Below are positions 47,632-57,901 of a DNA stretch of 64,000 bases, one piece after another. The notes under the pieces are model-generated. The model saw nothing but the letters and a program-made list of their open reading frames with translations, was not told the DNA's origin and did no database searches. This stretch comes from Candolleomyces eurysporus. Lineage: Eukaryota; Basidiomycota; Agaricomycetes; Agaricales; Psathyrellaceae. Location: positions 16,476 through 80,475 of the forward strand of contig JANBPK010001062.1 of the NCBI GenBank assembly GCA_027579435.1. Direction: 5' to 3'. The position numbers and the translations under genes were made by a program. Position 1 is the stretch's first letter, and each line of letters starts with the position of its first letter.

Positions 47632-50073
47632 ATGCCCTCGTCGAGGATACCAGGGTTCATCAGGTCCCTGCTCTGCGGAACTGCAGGGGCGACATCTGCT
47701 CCTCCCAATGGAGCCTCGTTCAATGAGGCGACGATTCGGACAGCAACGGCAACTCCTACCCCAGAAAGCCAGCAAGTCCACCCACCGACTCAGTACCCCG
47801 AAGAGTTTCAAACGTTCTTATCTTCGTATGGCTGGTACCCTGAAGCTGTCGAAGCTCTAGATGCAATTGGGCCTTCAAATACGGAAAACAGCGAAGATAG
47901 AACGCCAACACCACCAGCTGGAAATACAACGTCATTCCTAACAAACGCACGTCATGTTCAGATGGGAGACCTTCGATATATCGATGCGTCGAAGCATGTA
48001 ACCTTGAACGCGAAACCGGGCACGCACTCGATTGACGGTACGTTCAAACTGATCTTATCTTATCCCCAACACCTTATTCAGGTTCGCTGTCTCCTCAACC
48101 TAGGCTGGGAGCTTCTCCTGAGCAACACAGCTCCGAATGCCCTGCACAATTCTAGCGCTCGATACGATGCTCCAAAGTGCGACGAGGATACACGTGTGGA
48201 GGTTATCAGCGAGGTCATGAACTGGATGCAGGACGAAGAGTCCCCTCAGCGTCTGCTCTGCATGACCGGCGCTGCGGGTGCTGGCAAGTCCGCACTGCAG
48301 CAGTCAATAGCTGAGCTCTGCGAGAACAACGGCATCCTCGGTGCCACGTTCTTTTTCTCGACCGCCGACAGCACCCGGAACACTGCTGCGACCGTGATAC
48401 CTACTATCGCCTATCAACTGGGGAGAAGGAATCCGGCTTTACGAAGTTTAATCAAGGCGGCGGTGGAGCATGACCCTCTGATTTTTTCGGAGTCGTTGCA
48501 AACCCAGATGCACAGTCTCATCGTCGCTCCCATGGTTCAGCTCCGGAAGAGGCGGGATTTCGGTACCCTCCCCTACGCCATCCTCATCGACGGACTCGAC
48601 GAATGCACGCTTGAAAAGCAGCAAGTGGAGCTCCTGGCGATCATCAACCATTATGTCGTCAACGGCGACCTACCTTTCCGCGTGTTCATCGCTAGCAGGC
48701 CGGAATGGAACATTCGCACTGCGCTGGAACCGGGAGGATACCTGCACGAAGCGGCCTACCACATCCAGCTCAGCGATCAATATGACGCCTCTGCCGATAT
48801 TCGTCGGTATCTCTGGAGAAAACTCATGGACATTGGGAGTAGAATCCGCCGTGCCGGTGGCCAGCCAAGTTGGCCCAGTAAAGAAGACGTCGAAAAGTTG
48901 GTCGAAGCTGCGTCGGGGCAGTTCATCTATGCCGCGACAGTGGTGAAATATGTTTCGGATCGTCGAGGGTCTCCCGTGGATCGACTCCAGATCGTTATAA
49001 CCTGGACCCCACAGCAGAGTTCAAACCCCAAGGCAAGGCCGNTTTGAAACCCTCGACCTTCTTTATACCAACATACTGTCTGCTGCTAAACAAGCATACG
49101 AAGAGCTCGATACGAATGTCGGGAGGGATCTGGTTCTGCTTCTCAGAGCTCACTATGTCAATTATGTTGGTGGGGTTGGCCGTGAACGGTTCTCCACCGA
49201 TGATTTTGACGAGCTAGTTGGGTTGGAAGCCAACGGCCACGAGATTTTGGTTTCGGATTTGCATTCCCTGTTGCAGTTCTCGAAATCTCCTCTCCTCGGG
49301 TTTAATTCGTTGGAGTTTTATCATCGGTCGTTTCAGGAGTTCTTGGACTCTGCGGATCGGTCGAAGGATCTGTTTGTTCCGTACTCGCGGATTTTTTCGT
49401 TCGTGGCGAAGTGTTGTCTGCGAAGGGTTGATCAGGTTTCGCTTGATTCCCGTACGTCAATATTTATCGACCGTGATTTCGCGAGCTCACTCTCGGGTGT
49501 GCCCTTTATCAGTCCCAAAAGGGCCCAAGATCAAGAAGAAGGAGCAATCCCACTCCCTCACAATCACCGTCAGTGCAGCTTGGGCATTGCATTCATCACT
49601 CTTGAAAGCGTCAACGATCGAACACGACTTTCTCGCTGAATTCGTTCGAAACGATGGCTTGGAGAAACTCGACAAGCTGTTAACATTGCGCTATGCTATG
49701 GACGAAGAGCACAATGTGGGCTATGATGCTGAGGTCATTGATGAATTGGAACTTACTTCGGGTATTTTCCTTTGGTTTAAGGTAAGTGAGGGTCCTGAAC
49801 GCTGGTCTAACTCGGCTTTCGATGCTGATCCTTGTTTATGTTTTTGCTCAGAGCCAACAACCCGACTTAGCGGCAGTTGTGGAACCGTATTATACAAAGT
49901 GGACAGAGAAGGAAGAATTGGGAAAGCAAGCGTTGAGTCGCAGTACGCGCAATGGAAAGTCTAAGACATGGTCTAGGAAGGAAGGTACCATTCGCTCGTT
50001 CTCTTGGCTTGCTGGTACGTTCTCGAGTGCTCATATGTCCGCTTTGACAGGTGCCAAAACGGTGAAAGGTTGA
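47632..50073 (+). CDS. NLR-6: NACHT-domain STAND NTPase
   Basis: Four exons (47632-48037, 48104-49451, 49513-49781, 49852-50073) give 747 aa if the N at 49042 is ignored; doing so rejoins RPFETLDLLYTNILS, conserved in all paralogues. The N-terminus is MPSSRIPGFIRSLLCG, less basic than its relatives. The motif before the first intron is FLTNARHVQMGDLRYIDA, almost identical to NLR-7. The NACHT core has Walker A GAAGAGKS, FFFSTADSTRN, Walker B AILIDGLDEC and FIASRPEW. After intron 2 the tail has a lysine-rich start and FVRNDGLEKLD, where the usual GW is GL. The last exon is longer than in the others and basic. It converges on NLR-7, with 183 bp between stop codons. Confidence 0.84.
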
Positions 50074-50256
50074 GACGTGGAAGGGACAGCGAAATGGGTG
50101 GCCGGAGTCTGATTCAGCGTTCCATCTATCCTTTGGTGACTAGCTTGTCTCGACCGTCTTTCTGACTATGCATGAGCTCGACTTGCTTGTTTAGAGAGCT
50201 ATGAATTTCAAAGATTGTCTACTATCCTCTATGTCACCAGACAGGGTAACGGGGTC

Positions 50257-52814
50257 CTACTCCGAGTCGCTGATATCTGAGTACGATGCTGGAGGGGGTC
50301 TGGCGTTGGGTCCTTTCCGTTCCTCGTCCTCGCGGTCCCATTCCTCCACGTCACGCAGCCACTTTGCACAAAATGGACCCATGACTGCAGTCACCTCGGG
50401 CAGTTTGTCCTAAGCAAACCATATAATGAGTACGAGGATTAACTTTGAAATGGGGACGAATTACACCTTCCCCACCTTTAAAAAATCGATCCAGGGCTCG
50501 AAACTGTTTGCCCAACCGTGTCGGATGGTGAAAAATCCCTGCCGATCTACCAGAGGCAGCAGCCCGTCAATTTTCCGCCATCCATCCTTCTGAGTGAAAT
50601 CGGCCAGAGTCCCGTTGCTAAGAGCGCGGGTACCCGAGAGAGTCCATAAGGATCGAGGGAGGTACCAGATTACGGCTGATAATTCGTCCCTACGGCGATC
50701 GGACAGAAGGAACCCGTCCCAGGTATCTGGCACTAGAATTGTGACTATGAATCGAGTAACGTCTAAACAACATGTACCAGGTTTAATTACGCACGAGGGT
50801 TGGGTATCACAGGGCACCGGATTATATGCTGGAGAAGACATTTGGCGAAGTATTTTTCAGCATCAAATGTTGGTATGAACAGGTCCTTGGCACGGCTTTC
50901 GTCATCGAAAAAGTCGAAAAAGGTCTTATGGTATAGAGAAAGGCGCAATATATCATTTTCATCCCTTTTGAGATTGACGAGGGAACGCAGGTCCGAAAAG
51001 AGGATTTCTTCGGCCTTGATTTCCAGGTTAAGCATTGCGGTGAGGAAGTCAGCAGCAAAATTGAATAAAATCGACGAATCTTTCACGCCACCGTGTCCAT
51101 TGAGCATATAGGTTCTGAAAAGCAGGAGAAAGTGCCGTCCTCGGTGGGTATCGATTGCTTCATATGCTTCCTTTGCGACTGACAATATGTTGCTGTAAAG
51201 GATGTCCAGTGCTTCAAACGGCTCTGCATATTGATGTGTGCGTGGCGTCCATGTAAGAATTACCTTCAGCCTCTCGACAGGGGAACTTCGAGGGTCGGAT
51301 AAATATTTGACCACTGTCGCGGCGTAGATGAACATCCCCGACGCAGCATTCACAAGGGTCTCGACGTCCTCTCGGGTGAACCATTCAGGGTTGCCGCTTC
51401 GTCTACCAATGCTTTCGAGATTCCTCCAGAGGTATCGGCGAATGTCGTTGGTGGCATCGTATTCGTCGCTGAGTTGTATGTGATACGCCATGGCGTGAAG
51501 GTCACCGTCAGGCTGCAGAGCGGTATGAATCGCCCACTCCGGTCGGCTGGCGATGAATATACGAAATGAGAGGTCAGTGCTGAGAAGACACTGTCTGATG
51601 GCGGTCAACAAAGCTGCTTGACGTTTCTCTTCTTTGCACTCGTCGAGGCCGTCGATCAGGATGACATATGGCACTGTAGTGCGGTTCTGAAGGTATTTGA
51701 TTGGACGAACAACAAGGGCGTCCATTTGGGCCTGCAAAGACTTTTGAAAGATGAAGGAGTCTTGAGCAATTGTTGCCCCAATGAACTGCCGAAGAGTGGG
51801 GTTGGATGATCCTAATTGAAAAGCAATGGTAGGGACGACGGAGGAAACCGTGTTCCGCGTAGGGTCTATCGCCGAAAAGAAGAATGCTGCGGCGAGGGTG
51901 TTTGACCCTGCGCAAATTTCGGCGATTGTTTGTTGTAGTGCAGATTTGCCAGCGCCCGCAGCTCCCGTCATACAAAGCAAACGTTGGGGGGATTCGCGAT
52001 CATTGATCCAGCCAACAATTTCGCCGATTACTTCCACTCGAGTATCTTCATCGCATTTCGGGGGATCATATCGGGCATCCGAGTTGTGCAGCGCATTGGG
52101 CGCTGTGTGCTTCAGTAATAGGTCCCAACCTGCAAAATCAACACGACGGAGAAGAAACCCTTGAGCCTGAGTGGCAATCCATCAAGATATCTATTGGCTT
52201 CACCTACCATCGATTGAATTCCCATGAGCGCTACCTGTGGCATGTAGAGTAATGGTTTGGGCGTTCGGTGCATCCAAATATTGTATATTTCCCATTTGAA
52301 CATGCCTTGCACCTGGGAGAAAGCTGGTCGTGGCCGCAGGGGCAGATAATGGATTTTCACCATAACCCCCGTTGAAGGCCGTGGGCATGGCCGGATAGTG
52401 GACGAAGCCAGGGTACCATGCCCCAGGGGGTGGCGTCGAGTTCTGTGGAGGCCAAGGATACGGCGGACGTGGATATCCGCTGCCAGGGATCGTGGCTGGC
52501 GGAGCAGGGTGCAAGGACTCGCCTACTCTGGACGGGTTGGCCTCCATCTGGGAGATGGAGTAGTGCAAAGTGGGAGCTGTAATGCTAACGCCCTCCCCAA
52601 AGCGCGCAAGATGAGGGGCCGTGGGCGTCGGGGAATGGTGGGGTAATACTAATTGCCGCGGTTCAGCGCCTGCATTCGTATTCACGAACGCAGATTCCAT
52701 GTCTTGCTGATCTTGAGCAGCGGGGTTTTTGCTGCGCTTCTTGAATGGTGAGGACAGCCGAGATCCAATGCGAGAAAAGTACCCGCGTTCCTTGGGTTTG
52801 GCATTGGGGGTCAT
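50257..52814 (-). CDS. NLR-7: NACHT-domain STAND NTPase
   Basis: Four exons on the minus strand (52814-52208, 52129-50795, 50732-50476, 50409-50257) give 783 aa, the longest of the set. The N-terminus is basic (MTPNAKPKERGYFSRIGSR), followed by a long Pro/Gly/Tyr-rich stretch (for example PRPPYPWPPQNSTPPPGAWY) that suggests a disordered, possibly phase-separating linker. The motif is FLPGARHVQMGNIQYLDA. The core shows Walker A GAAGAGKS, FFFSAIDPTRN, Walker B VILIDGLDEC and FIASRPEW. The tail starts LPDTWDG and has FTQKDGWRKID. The last exon is acidic (EEWDREDEERKG). It has no internal N and no lesion. By its exon junctions it groups with NLR-1 and NLR-4. Confidence 0.86.
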
Positions 52815-53720
52815 TGTGAGGGGAACCGGAGAAGCAAGATGAGCGGGAGGAAGATTCTGCAGCGAAACCAAAATTGGCGCTCGAATGTTTGTTATCTAAT
52901 GCTGTGGAGGTCAGATTCAGTACTCTGCGGGACGACTGTATAGTGAGTACGGTCTCAGCCGGACTTTCAATGAACCATCACACTCCAATATGGGTCGCTT
53001 CCGACGGAATATCACTCGTTGTCCAACTTGATTGACCCGTCACCGTCATTTCTCTAAAGAAAGAAAGCACAGCGTAATGTAATACACGAAGCCAGAGATC
53101 AGGTGCTAAGAAAGAAGAATACGATTGAAAGCATTTAATCCGCATGAGCAAAGACGGCTGGGTCCTGGAGCATTGTGCGTGAGTAGAAGACGAGGATTTC
53201 GACGAGCAAGAGGGTGGAGTTTGAGGAGTACTACGGCGTTTAGCGCGGGAGGTGAAGCTAATCACCATCCTACGTTCTCTTCAGTAGACTACCAAGGAGA
53301 AAGCATTCACAAAGGGTATATATAAGTCATTCTCAAGTATTTTTTGTGCAGCTTCGAGGAAACCTCTATCGATGCTTCCCCGGACGGTTAAACCGCGCCC
53401 TGCTCAAAAAGTTGTCGATGTCGGCTTCAGGTGAGAGGTGGTAGTCGGACGAACGGGAAACGTCGGCTTCGAGACAAATCTCACCTGGCTCTGGTATCAC
53501 GTACAGCTTCTGCTCGTCTAGATTTCGGTCATGCGGCGCGGGTGTTTGGTCCCTCTCTTCGAGGATCTCGTACGTATGCTCTGAATCCAATGAGGGGGAC
53601 TGCATACAACGAGTAGTTTTCGGGGTTTAATTGAGGCTGCCATCTATGTAGTGGTGGCGGAGGTGGTAAAGGTGCAACGATGCTTATAGACGCTTGAGCC
53701 AAAAAGGAGTTCTTCGAGCT
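52815..53720. other. Region between NLR-7 and NLR-8, one possible small gene
   Basis: Upstream region of NLR-7 and downstream region of the NLR-8 pseudogene. A 79-codon frame with a TATA-like element is listed separately. Nothing else is supported. Confidence 0.4.
53366..53605 (-). CDS. Possible small acidic protein
   Basis: A 79-codon frame on the minus strand with normal, acidic composition (HTYEILEERDQTPAPHD...). A TATAAG lies about 80 bp upstream (53683-53688 on the minus strand). No family is recognised and no paralogue exists in the window, so it could also be chance or one exon of a longer gene. Confidence 0.3.
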   Translation of the reverse strand: MQSPSLDSEHTYEILEERDQTPAPHDRNLDEQKLYVIPEPGEICLEADVSRSSDYHLSPEADIDNFLSRARFNRPGKHR

Positions 53721-55702
53721 TCAAGCCCAAGCGCCTCCCAAAATCAAACTCGTTCTTTCGCCGATCTTCTCCAATTTACGCTTCCACTTTTCACAGAACT
53801 CATCCATCACGGCAGCTGTCTCGAGATTTCGTTCCTAACGCGTATCAGCAAACCCAAACGATGTCAGCTCTCACCCAAAAACATGGCAGAAAACCACATA
53901 CTTTCAAACGCGCGATAACTGCTTTATACGAGATGAAGACGCCATTCCATTGGTGCACCAAATGCAGTAATTTGTCCATTTTGTTCCATCCGCCCTCTTG
54001 CGTGAAATGAACGAGTCCGTCATTGAGAACATCGCCGGCGCTGTTTAAAAACCATGATAGATGCCGGAGGGTAGTTCGCAAAGTAATGCTCTCCGAACCG
54101 GAGAGTGATCGATGCTCCCACTTGCCGGGTACTGAAAATGCGGGGTTCAAGTCAGAGATACTATCTAGTATCTCAAATTTCATTGGTACGGCCGATCTTG
54201 GGCAGTGGACACCAGACGATATTTTGGCAAGGTGTGTGTTGATGCGAGAAGCCGGCACGAACAAGTCCTTCGCGCGACTTTGTTCGAGGAGGAAGTCGGA
54301 AAAGGATTTATGGTACAGACTTAGACTCGATCGATCTCGAGTTTCGAGGGCCACAAGGGAATGCAAATCCAAGATCAGGAATTCGGCGGCGCTAGTTCCC
54401 GGTTGAAGGAGTGCGGTGAGGCGATAGGCTTCGTATTTGTCGCTGAGTTGTATATGACATGCCTTTCCGTAAAGAACACCCGCAGGTTCCATGGCTGTCC
54501 GAATGGCCCACTGAGGCCTGCTGGCGAGGAAGATGCGAAAGGGAAGGTCGGCCCCCAGGAAACACTTGGCGATGACACCCAAGAGCCCTGCTTGGCTCGT
54601 GTCTCCTGTGCACTCGTCGAGGCCGTCGATCAAGAGAACATGGGGGAGGCCCCTGACTTCCATCGTCGTGACCCGAAGATTTTCGATGGGCAACCCGGTC
54701 AGAGTGGCTATTTGGTGGTTCAATGACTTCGAACCGATTGAAGGGTCATCCTGCGGTTTATTCTTAGTTTGCTGCCTGAGCATGCCATTTGTCCGTTCCA
54801 GTTGATATGCGATGGTGGGAATGACTGCGTTGGGGGTGTTGCGAGTGGAATCAACAGCCGAGAAGAAGAACGTGGTGGCTAGAATTCCTTTCCATCCACA
54901 TATTTCAGCGACTGTCTGCTGTAATGCAGATTTTCCTGCTCCCGTCAGGCGGAGCAAGCGTTGAGGACTGACGGTCCTCAATCCATCCCATGATCTCTCT
55001 AACCTTCGACATGGGTGTCTTCGTCGCATTTGGGAGGATCGCATCAAATACTGGAATTATGAAGATCGTTTGTCGTAGTGCTTTTGTAAAGCAGCTTCCA
55101 GCCTTCCGAATTGGTCTAAATCACGCCCTTCCGAGCTCTGGTTATCGAGATATGCTTGCCACGAGTCGCAGGCCAGCGAAATGCTCAAAGATCGCGCGCG
55201 CGCGGGAATTCGGACCCTGGCCAACTTTTTTGCAACAGCAATAAGTGGTATTCATATAACAGACTCACCGTCGACGGAACTGTCATGCTGCCCCTTGCGC
55301 GTCCGGTGTCACATTGAGTGTGATAGGACCGCTCCAGCTGCATCCACGACATACATGTCTCATTTGGATCTCCTTTGCGTTCCTGAAAATCGATATTGAT
55401 GTTTCCGCGGCCGGCACTACTGGGTACCGGGATTCGAGGGTGTGGATGGATTGCTGGGTGCCATGGGTCGGGGAGAAGGCTGAAGCTGAGCGGTGGGCAC
55501 TCAAGGATTGGGCTGGCTGGATGAGGGGCAGCGAAAGCGAAGGTGTTGAAGAGTGGCGGGACTCGGACTGCAATGGCTCAACAGTACTGCCCGAACGCTC
55601 GGCCGAACCTTCTTGGTCTTGTTTAGTTGTAGTTTTGCTTCGCCTTTTGACGAACGAAGAAAAGCGGGTCAGCTAACTGGGCTTCTTAGGATTTTGAGGC
55701 AT
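53721..55702 (-). pseudogene. NLR-8: degenerate NACHT-domain gene
   Basis: On the minus strand this follows the NLR plan but is broken several times. An in-frame TAG interrupts the N-terminus about ten codons after ATG 55700-55702. The frame shifts before the first intron, near 55290. After GWKLL a TGA stands where paralogues have Arg-Tyr, and two single-base frameshifts follow between about 54960 and 55020. Walker A is reduced to TGAGKS, missing three residues. About 130-150 residues between LSDKYEA and the LHSLVALE block are missing. Walker B (VLLIDGLDEC), FLASRPQW, the tail FTQEGGWNKMD and the last exon (EKWKRKLEKIG) survive. None of these lesions coincides with an N. It is divergent from FBX-4, mirroring NLR-5/FBX-3. 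Confidence 0.82.
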
Positions 55703-55803
55703 CGTGGATGTTGAAGGACCGAGCAAGGTGTGTATTCACGTGGTCCACAAGGTTAGGATTTCGCCGTTGCCTGTTCTCCCTCCACCAAGTACAACCCTTC
55801 AGG
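55703..55803. promoter_or_regulatory. Short divergent promoter NLR-8 / FBX-4
   Basis: Only 101 bp separate the former start codon of NLR-8 (-) and the start of FBX-4 (+). It occupies the same place as the 230 bp FBX-3/NLR-5 promoter in the inverted block copy. Confidence 0.5.
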
Positions 55804-57509
55804 ATGGAGAACTCTAGCACCCAATTGTCTCAAAAATCTGAAGCCGATCCAAATAGCGTTTTTCGCCTCTCGATAGACCTCGTCCTGCACGTCATGCAGT
55901 TCCTTGACCCCTTGGATATTTTATCAATGCGCAAGGTGAGTCTTTTCCCTATTTCTTCTGCTCAGCATGAGCCGTTAACGAAAAATAGACATGCAGGATG
56001 TTTCACAGAACCACAAAGGCACGAATCGTCTGGCTGGTAGCTCTGCAGCGAATATGCGAAACACACGGCATCTTCAAACCAACATTTCCGACCAATCGCA
56101 TGTCCCTCCTAGAGCTGGAGCATGCAGCATTGTCTCCGCATAGATTTGTTAAATCTATCAAGGCTGCAGAGAATATCAATCCTGCGCACCCGCACCAGAA
56201 CCGCAGTATCCCCCGCCGCGGTCGAGCAGACCCAAACTCCAATGAGATCCGCAGAGAGCTCTTCCTCATCCCGGGAGGACGATTTCTTCTGAGCTCAGAA
56301 GGACGTAGCGGAGTCTGCCTTTGGGACCTAGGATACAACGCAAGGATCCCTATCAACCCATTTCCCATTGCCACGCTGGATTTGCCCGGCTCTTCGCTGA
56401 AAAGCGTCGTTCCTAGTGAAGGTGGTAAAGAGCTACTCCTCGCAGTAACGAGCAGGTAAGAATAGATGACAGAGCGATTTGATCAAGCTTCCAGGCTCAC
56501 ATCTCATTCTTAGATTGGACAATGTAACCGTCTTAAGGATCTACCGGGTCGATCCCGAGGTTCCTGGCAAAGGCTTCTCTATGGAAGGACAACTCGAAAT
56601 TGACGCCAATCTCGCCACGGTGGGATCCTTTTTGTGCTGTGATGCGATCTATCTGGTCCACGAATCACATTTCATCGTCTGGAACTGGATTGAGAACACC
56701 GGTTGCAAATGGGAATCGCATATTGTTCCCCTTGATCTTCCAGAGGTTAGTTGCATTGACAACTTCCTTCCCGCTGCAAACAAATCTCACTCCGTGCTAA
56801 GATATATGGTTGCAAGCAATCGATAATCGCATACGACAGGGACGACGGCATCGGTGTTTGGGACATCCCGATCTTGGTATCAGTCACCAAGCCCAATCTT
56901 GGAGGCTTCCACGTTGTCGAAAACTCTCAAAAGTACTCATTTATGCCATTATTGGTAGACGGCACAGCCGATATCCTCTTCAGTGGAACTTCAGCTTGGC
57001 AACAGGAGTTGACGTCGACACTTCATCTACTCCGTTTGGTCGATCACGAGACTGCAGACGAGGATTACAATCTTACCGTATATTCCCTGCGCGATACGGA
57101 AAAGGTCAACGACCCCTTTCTACCTAGGCTGCTCCCTGTCTTGGGTGGCCACAGCAAGTACATCCATGGGGATGGGCATCCGGCCTTATCGCGAGGAGCA
57201 GTATCTTCGTTGTTTACCTGTGACAGCCATCTCTTTTTTTGCACTGGAAGCGAAACGGATTTCAACGGCAGCGACCTCGAAATTGTCGCGGTCGTTCTTC
57301 CAATACCGTCGCAGTTCTCAAAAGATAGCATCGATGTTTACCCTATGACATTGATGCCTAGCGGCGTGGATGAATGGATCAGTAGCGACCAGATTGGATT
57401 TTGCCCAATGTCCGGGCGTCTCGTCTACCTCTTATCGGGTGGGGAAGAGCTCCGGTTGGCGGACTATCTCTTGCCCCCCGGAGAGCTCTCCCACCAAGAA
57501 AATTCATGA
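55804..57509 (+). CDS. FBX-4: F-box protein with propeller-like C-terminus
   Basis: Four exons (55804-55935, 55989-56455, 56514-56745, 56802-57509) give 512 aa. The F-box (FRLSIDLVLHVMQFLDPLDI) fills exon 1. Exon 2 opens TCRMFHRTTKARIVWLVAL. WD-like blocks GVCLWDLGYNAR, FIVWNWIENTGCKW, IGVWDIP and GFCPMSGRLVYLL...LRLADYLLPPGE suggest a beta-propeller. It is predicted to act as an SCF substrate receptor. It pairs with FBX-3 in sequence and in position (nearest F-box gene to a divergent NACHT gene). Unlike its neighbour NLR-8 it has an undamaged reading frame, so it may have stayed functional after its partner decayed. Confidence 0.84.
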
Positions 57510-57901
57510 CGCGGTATGTCCTTCGTACTTTCTTTGACGAGTCTTGGAAATAACTTTGATCACAGCGACTTAATAGTATTTACCGTGACTGTGAGGATGT
57601 GGGTGCTTTGGGGGCCTGAAATTACTTACGCTGGCTGCAATACTATGCGCTGTTTAAGGTACATTCTTGAATATAAAAGTTCTCTGCAGCCCGGCTAATA
57701 CGGAGAGTTTGCGAGTCATAGCCCAGCAAAGCGGCGGGAAGGTCAAACGCGTTCTGCATATGTATATAGGGGCGGTGCTTCCAAATTGAGTAGTTAGATG
57801 CACGTGAATGACGCGAAATCGTATTGCCAACGCTTTGCCTCTCGTCCTCCTTTCCCTTCTTCCGTGCCTGGTACCGTCGATTGATCTTTTATTGTGCAAA
57901 G
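57510..57901. other. Intergenic FBX-4/FBX-5
   Basis: This 392 bp holds the FBX-5 promoter, with GTATATAGG at 57762-57770 about 130 bp before the start codon. No gene is seen. Confidence 0.45.

Noticed and set aside
53845..55047. Reading the 400-codon frame of NLR-8 as an intact short NACHT protein
   Set aside because: Its start lies after frameshifts, Walker A lacks three residues and a large internal part is missing, so a pseudogene is the better explanation.
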